From: Candidatus Bathyarchaeota archaeon
Lineage (GTDB): Archaea > Thermoproteota > Bathyarchaeia > Bathyarchaeales > Bathyarchaeaceae
Length of the DNA stretch: 14,132 nucleotides
Reading direction: 5' to 3'
Assembly: GCA_029879825.1 (NCBI GenBank)
Contig: JAOUPL010000025.1
Location: 1 to 14,132 of the forward strand
How positions within the stretch are numbered: position 1 is the stretch's first letter; each line of letters opens with the position of its first letter. This document shows, piece by piece, positions 8,327 to 14,132 of the stretch. The notes below the pieces were generated by a model. It saw only the letters and a list, made by a program, of their open reading frames with translations. It did no database searches and was not told where the DNA came from. A program made the translations under genes and the position numbers.

Positions 8327-9355
8327 TCACTTCCATCCTGCTGGTTTCTCGCCCAAAGCGAGTTTGCAAAGGTTGTGCATCATGATGGGCTTTATGCCTT
8401 TTTTGGCAACAGCCTCGGATAGAGAATCGAAACATGCTGGACAGTTGAACACGCAGTATTCGGCTCCAGCATTCATCATGTCTTCTACGTTTCTCTTTTG
8501 CACGTCAACGAACAGCTCGTATCTTTGCTGACCTCTGATGACGCCTGCACAGCACAGGGCATTTTCCCTGTCGTATCTTCTTGCAACTCTCTCCGCTCCT
8601 ATCAGGCTGAAGATGTCGTCTACGAAGTGCTCTTTCTTCGGAGCAAGCCGAGACGAACAATTGCGTTGGTATGCTACCTTTATGTTCAGCGGCTTTATCT
8701 CATCTTCGTGTTCTTTTAGCTTGTTGTAGAGATACTCGAAGAGATGGATGGGTTTGAATGGGACTTTGATGCCGTAAGCTGGTGCGTATGAAGTAAGAGT
8801 TGAATAGCATTCGTCGTGGAAGAATATGACCTCTTTAAAATTGTGCCTAGCGATATTCTCTATTATTCCCGGGAGCCTCTCTCTTATTAAGGAAGGGTTT
8901 CCAAAATGCAGATACATAAGTTGACAGAAGAAGTGTCTTCCCAAGATAATGGAGACATCCTCGAATAGCTTCCCCAGTATTGAATCTATATATGCGGGGA
9001 AAAGGCAGAGGGAGATTGCTGGTTCGGTGGCACCGTAGAATTCTTGGATGTCCCTTCTTGTTGGAATAGCGAGGTTGACTGACTGCGTGACAAGAGGTTT
9101 AGGCATCCGAAGTACACCCTTTTTTTCCTGAAGGTCTGTGATCAAATAGAAGGGATGGTTTCCTCTTTTGCAGTATTCTTCGCATGCGTAGCACGTTGCA
9201 CATTGATGTAGAACGAAGGAGTCTTGGCCGTTGATCATTTTTTCCATTTCCACTTTCGCCGTGTCTTTGTCTATGTCCATATACTGGCACCTAACGAGAC
9301 AATCATAGGTTGGACATGTTGCGCATACCTTTTCATTGAATTTCAATTCATACAT
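8327..9355 (-). CDS. CCG-domain iron-sulfur protein (HdrD/GlpC-like), first gene of operon
   Basis: The 342-residue protein carries C11-C14-C19-C23 (spaced CXXCX4CX3C) and C52-C55-C58-C62 at the N-terminus, both plausible [4Fe-4S] sites, and two CCG-type domains. The C-terminal domain is intact: C233, C268-C269, and C305-X2-C308. The first domain is degenerate: C117, a lone C144 in FFCQLMYLHF where a CC pair is expected, and C183 in DECY. It probably relays electrons between the GlcD-type flavoprotein and an acceptor. ATG 9355 is preceded by GGGAGG nine bases upstream. The stop TGA (8327-8329) lies five bases before the next start. Expression likely depends on the promoter and inverted repeat at 9407-9439. 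Confidence 0.85.
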   Translation of the reverse strand: MYELKFNEKVCATCPTYDCLVRCQYMDIDKDTAKVEMEKMINGQDSFVLHQCATCYACEEYCKRGNHPFYLITDLQEKKGVLRMPKPLVTQSVNLAIPTRRDIQEFYGATEPAISLCLFPAYIDSILGKLFEDVSIILGRHFFCQLMYLHFGNPSLIRERLPGIIENIARHNFKEVIFFHDECYSTLTSYAPAYGIKVPFKPIHLFEYLYNKLKEHEDEIKPLNIKVAYQRNCSSRLAPKKEHFVDDIFSLIGAERVARRYDRENALCCAGVIRGQQRYELFVDVQKRNVEDMMNAGAEYCVFNCPACFDSLSEAVAKKGIKPIMMHNLCKLALGEKPAGWK

Positions 9356-9406
9356 TCACTTGTTCCTCCCTTTCCATGTTACCATCAATAATTTTCGTTC
9401 CTCCAG

Positions 9407-9425
9407 AACCCTAAGGTTTAGGGTT
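9407..9425. promoter_or_regulatory. Inverted repeat at the redox operon start site (candidate operator)
   Basis: AACCCTAAGGTTTAGGGTT has two perfect 8-base arms (9407-9414 and 9418-9425) around GGT. It lies just downstream of the TATA-like box, at or immediately ahead of the predicted transcript start, where a bound dimeric regulator would block transcription. Confidence 0.5.
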
Positions 9426-9427
9426 GG

Positions 9428-9439
9428 AATACTTAAAAC
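9428..9439 (-). promoter_or_regulatory. TATA-like box of the redox operon
   Basis: On the minus strand this reads GTTTTAAGTATT, with AGG just upstream as a possible BRE. It predicts a start near 9407-9410, giving a leader of about 50 bases before ATG 9355. Confidence 0.45.
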
Positions 9440-9570
9440 CTACAGTTGGAGCAAGAATACATGCACCCTCGCTAGGCCCCCTATCTCCCTTTCAACAATC
9501 ACATTATATTCGGAGCCTAATAACAACAGAATGTTGAAAACAACAATTTTTCAGAAAACTCACAGCCGTA

Positions 9571-9580
9571 GAAAAAGAAG
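9571..9580 (-). terminator. T-rich terminator after 23S
   Basis: On the minus strand CTTCTTTTTC follows the outer end of the 23S processing stem by about ten bases and precedes the redox operon promoter. The stretch from about 9440 to 9570 shows no convincing gene. The short hairpin TGTTG-AAAA-CAACA (9532-9545) is its only structure I noted. Confidence 0.4.
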
Positions 9581-9590
9581 CATAAAGATC

Positions 9591-9639
9591 AAACCAAACA
9601 CAGACCACAACATACACGTTCCCAAATCGCCCAGACACC
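9591..9639 (-). repeat. 23S processing stem, downstream arm
   Basis: This arm pairs with 12731-12776 across 3 kb. AAACCAAACACAG (9591-9603) and CAGACACC (9632-9639) are perfect, with G-U wobbles between. CGCC (9628-9631) forms the central four-pair helix of a bulge-helix-bulge, with AAT (9625-9627) as the three-base bulge on this strand. Confidence 0.85.
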
Positions 9640-9650
9640 AGAAACTTTTT

Positions 9651-9670
9651 CAGCCCGACACCTCGGGCTG
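9651..9670 (-). other. Perfect hairpin next to the 23S 3' end
   Basis: CAGCCCGA and TCGGGCTG form an eight-pair stem with a four-base loop, located between the likely 23S 3' end and the processing stem. It is not followed by a T-run on the minus strand, so a role in 3'-end maturation is more likely than termination. Confidence 0.45.
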
Positions 9671-9671
9671 T

Positions 9672-12725
<3,054 letters not shown>

Positions 12726-12730
12726 GCTCC

Positions 12731-12776
12731 GGTGTCTGTTTAGCGTTGGAACGCGTATTTGGCCTGTGTTTGGTTT
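12731..12776 (-). repeat. 23S processing stem, upstream arm
   Basis: GGTGTCTG (12731-12738) and CTGTGTTTGGTTT (12764-12776) pair with the downstream arm at 9591-9639. TTT (12739-12741) is the second three-base bulge and AGCG (12742-12745) the central helix strand. Together with the other arm this is a textbook bulge-helix-bulge: 3-base bulge, 4 pairs, 3-base bulge on opposite strands. Confidence 0.85.
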
Positions 12777-12867
12777 TCATTGCGAGCAGATAAAAGCTCA
12801 CTCCACCCTTTGCCCCTAACATTACTTAGGGGTTGCATCTTTATGTGGAGTCTAGTTCGGCAATTTG
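12777..12867 (-). other. 23S transcribed leader with hairpins
   Basis: There is no gene here. CCCCTAA (12813-12819) and TTAGGGG (12826-12832) form a perfect seven-pair hairpin with a six-base loop, and GAGC (12784-12787) can pair with GCTC (12796-12799). Confidence 0.55.
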
Positions 12868-12907
12868 ATCGCCAAAGTTATTTAGAAGTTGGGTCGGGAC
12901 ATATAAG
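12868..12907 (-). promoter_or_regulatory. 23S rRNA promoter
   Basis: On the minus strand CTTATAT (12901-12907) is followed after 24 bases by TTTGGCGAT (12868-12876), the same elements and spacing as the 16S promoter. An AATTGC follows in both leaders, a few bases further on. Transcription most likely starts near 12873. Confidence 0.7.
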
Positions 12908-13012
12908 CGTTGCTGTGTGATGTTTATGTCATTCTTTAGCGACATATTACAGGGATTTAAAACCAGAAATACTGAAGCAAATCTGTAAGAAGCCTGGGGC
13001 AAGCGTGCTCAG

Positions 13013-13219
13013 CTAACTTTCCTCTTTTTGTTTTTCTTCATGAGGCATGGGTCTCGTCGCCCTCACAATGCGCCATCTACCGAGAATGTCTTTTTTGTAG
13101 ACGTGAAGCAACCCGCACTGTTCGCATCGCATGACCTTTCGACCGGTTTGGAAGTTAATATCGTACACTTTGAGGAAAGAGCCGCATTCTACACACTTCT
13201 CACTTGTCGTTTCCAGCAC
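13013..13219 (-). CDS. Small zinc-ribbon protein
   Basis: The 68-residue product contains two CXXC knuckles, C9-VE-C12-G and C32-EQ-C35-G, nineteen residues apart, each followed by glycine as in classic zinc ribbons. A basic strand (HVYKKDILGRWRIVRATRP, 39-57) and an acidic/lysine tail (HEEKQKEES) follow. Such single-ribbon proteins in archaea often bind nucleic acid or partner proteins, but the specific role is unknown. The start is GTG at 13219, with a weak GAAGGG five bases upstream. No in-frame ATG alternative keeps both knuckles. The stop is TAG. It lies just upstream of the 23S promoter on the same strand but is probably transcribed separately. Confidence 0.7.
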   Translation of the reverse strand: MLETTSEKCVECGSFLKVYDINFQTGRKVMRCEQCGLLHVYKKDILGRWRIVRATRPMPHEEKQKEES

Positions 13220-13248
13220 AACCCTTCATTAAATCAACTATAGAAAGA

Positions 13249-13413
13249 TTAGCACTCTAGGGATATATGACGTTTTTTGAGTCGAATTGACCTTTTGGAA
13301 AATTGTTTCATTTCTAAGAAAGAAAGTAAATAATAATGATCTCTGAAATCTGAGAAAAGCCTCTGAAGCCTGTCAATAATGTACGCATACGATTTTGAAA
13401 AAGTAAACGGCAT
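13249..13413 (-). CDS. Possible 54-residue basic protein (weak)
   Basis: A frame from ATG 13413 to TAA encodes 54 residues rich in aromatic and basic residues (for example RLFSDFRDHYYLL, then KRSIRLKKRH). No Shine-Dalgarno is at normal distance. GGAGAGGA (13434-13441) instead fits a GTG at 13430 in another frame that gives 38 residues ending in a hydrophobic stretch. A TATA-like run (13444-13455) lies upstream. I cannot decide between the two frames, and neither may be real. Otherwise the stretch 13220-13573 shows no gene, only AT-rich sequence and a repeated CTCTGAA. Confidence 0.22.
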   Translation of the reverse strand: MPFTFSKSYAYIIDRLQRLFSDFRDHYYLLSFLEMKQFSKRSIRLKKRHISLEC

Positions 13414-13573
13414 CGCTTGATAAAAGACACGCTTCCTCTCCTACTTTTTATTATACAGGTTCTATTCGTAAGCCTAGCTGATTTCTAACTACGATAAATT
13501 TTAAGGGAGAAGGGCAAGTCAATAGGAGAAGACTGAAAAGGCGTGAAAAGAGAGACAAGGCGGAAAAAACACT

Positions 13574-14132
13574 TTGGCTGGGTCCAATATCACAAAGTTT
13601 CTTGATTCCTTGTCTTCGAGGTCCAGTGTTCGCTATCTAGTCTATGCGTGTTCCCTCGCCTTCTTCTTCGCCTTAATTTTGATTCCCCCAATTCTCGGGA
13701 TAGTTCTCGAATGGAACACCATGGCAGATATTTTTGGAAATTCCAGCCTAATGTCTAGGGCAACATCGGCAATCTACGCGTCCTTCGCCATCGCCGTCTT
13801 CGTTTCATTCATCGACGTTATCGCCGGTTTGCCAATTGCTTGGTTCATCACGAGAGGCGGTTTTAAATGGTCAAGAAGTCTAGACACGTTGGCTGACATA
13901 CCCTTCATCATACCCACCGTCGCCCTTGGTTATTCTCTACTGTTATTCTGGAGTGACCCAAATCAAGGCATTTCTTCCCTCTTCGGAAGTAGCCTCGTTT
14001 CACCAGGCTGGCTTCTCATTATTCTGCTTCATTTCGCCTTCTCCTATCCCGTCGTAGTTAGGGTAATGGTTGGAGCGCTACTGGACTACAAACGGGAATA
14101 CGAGGAAGCTGCAAGAACATTAGGCGCTGCGC
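13574..14132 (+). CDS. ABC transporter permease subunit, partial (ThiP/CysW/ModB-like)
   Basis: The frame runs off the right edge after 186 codons. Hydrophobic segments lie at about residues 21-45, 66-92, 109-126 and 146-170. Near the end is YEEAARTLGAA (176-186), the EAA loop that docks on the ATP-binding subunit in binding-protein-dependent importers. The substrate cannot be told; sulfate, molybdate/tungstate, thiamine and iron permeases share this pattern. The start is uncertain. TTG 13574 is the first possible start after an in-frame TGA (13544-13546). GTG 13543, with GGAGAA 12 bases upstream, opens another frame that would join this one if the A6 run at 13564-13569 lost one A. A TATA-like ATAAATTTTAA lies near 13494-13504. 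Confidence 0.85.
   Translation, partial: MAGSNITKFLDSLSSRSSVRYLVYACSLAFFFALILIPPILGIVLEWNTMADIFGNSSLMSRATSAIYASFAIAVFVSFIDVIAGLPIAWFITRGGFKWSRSLDTLADIPFIIPTVALGYSLLLFWSDPNQGISSLFGSSLVSPGWLLIILLHFAFSYPVVVRVMVGALLDYKREYEEAARTLGAA

Noticed and set aside
9440..9570. TATA-like ATATAATG on the minus strand near 9505-9515, considered as the start of a small RNA gene.
   Set aside because: No stable structure, 5S or tRNA features follow before the redox operon promoter.
13340..13375. CTGAGA and repeated CTCTGAA upstream of the permease, considered as a thiamine riboswitch or operator.
   Set aside because: The other conserved blocks of the thiamine riboswitch are absent and the imperfect repeat is weak.

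Overview
The window is archaeal. The 16S gene carries archaeal signatures and ends in an anti-Shine-Dalgarno tail. Promoters are TATA boxes about 25 bases upstream of likely start sites, and both rRNA genes are flanked by long inverted repeats of the kind archaea process at bulge-helix-bulge motifs. The 16S text and the gene repertoire (HdrD/GlcD-like redox proteins, many tiny cysteine-rich proteins) fit a TACK archaeon, perhaps a Bathyarchaeia member. That lineage call is an inference from memory and was not tested by phylogeny.

Left part (1-3900): a partial cysteine-rich small protein on the minus strand, a three-helix membrane protein, an unlisted 42-residue cysteine-rich microprotein (minus) divergent from an Mth938/DUF498 protein (plus), a badly frameshifted CBS-domain pseudogene, an M20-family metallopeptidase (minus), and a small helical protein of unknown function (minus) with a possible 19-codon leader ORF.

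Middle (3900-12910): the rRNA genes are split. 16S lies on the plus strand (about 4135-5632) and 23S on the minus strand (about 9672-12725). They converge on a three-gene minus-strand operon: a cysteine-rich CCG-domain iron-sulfur protein, a GlcD-type FAD oxidase, then an HdrD-type iron-sulfur protein. The three genes are tightly packed or overlapping, so their products probably form one flavin/iron-sulfur oxidoreductase complex. No 5S or tRNA gene was seen. Each rRNA has its own promoter and its own processing stem. The two promoters share a CTTATAT box, exactly 24 bases, then TTTGGCGAT. A third TTTGGCGAT lies upstream of the small minus-strand gene at 3483-3701, facing away from 16S.

Right part (12910-14132): a small zinc-ribbon protein (minus), a roughly 350-base intergenic stretch with one weak small ORF, and the start of an ABC transporter permease (plus) that runs off the window.

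The most notable observations are the split, convergent rRNA genes with matched promoter and initiation elements, the near-ideal bulge-helix-bulge around 23S, a 19-base inverted repeat sitting on the predicted start site of the redox operon, and several very small cysteine-rich proteins.
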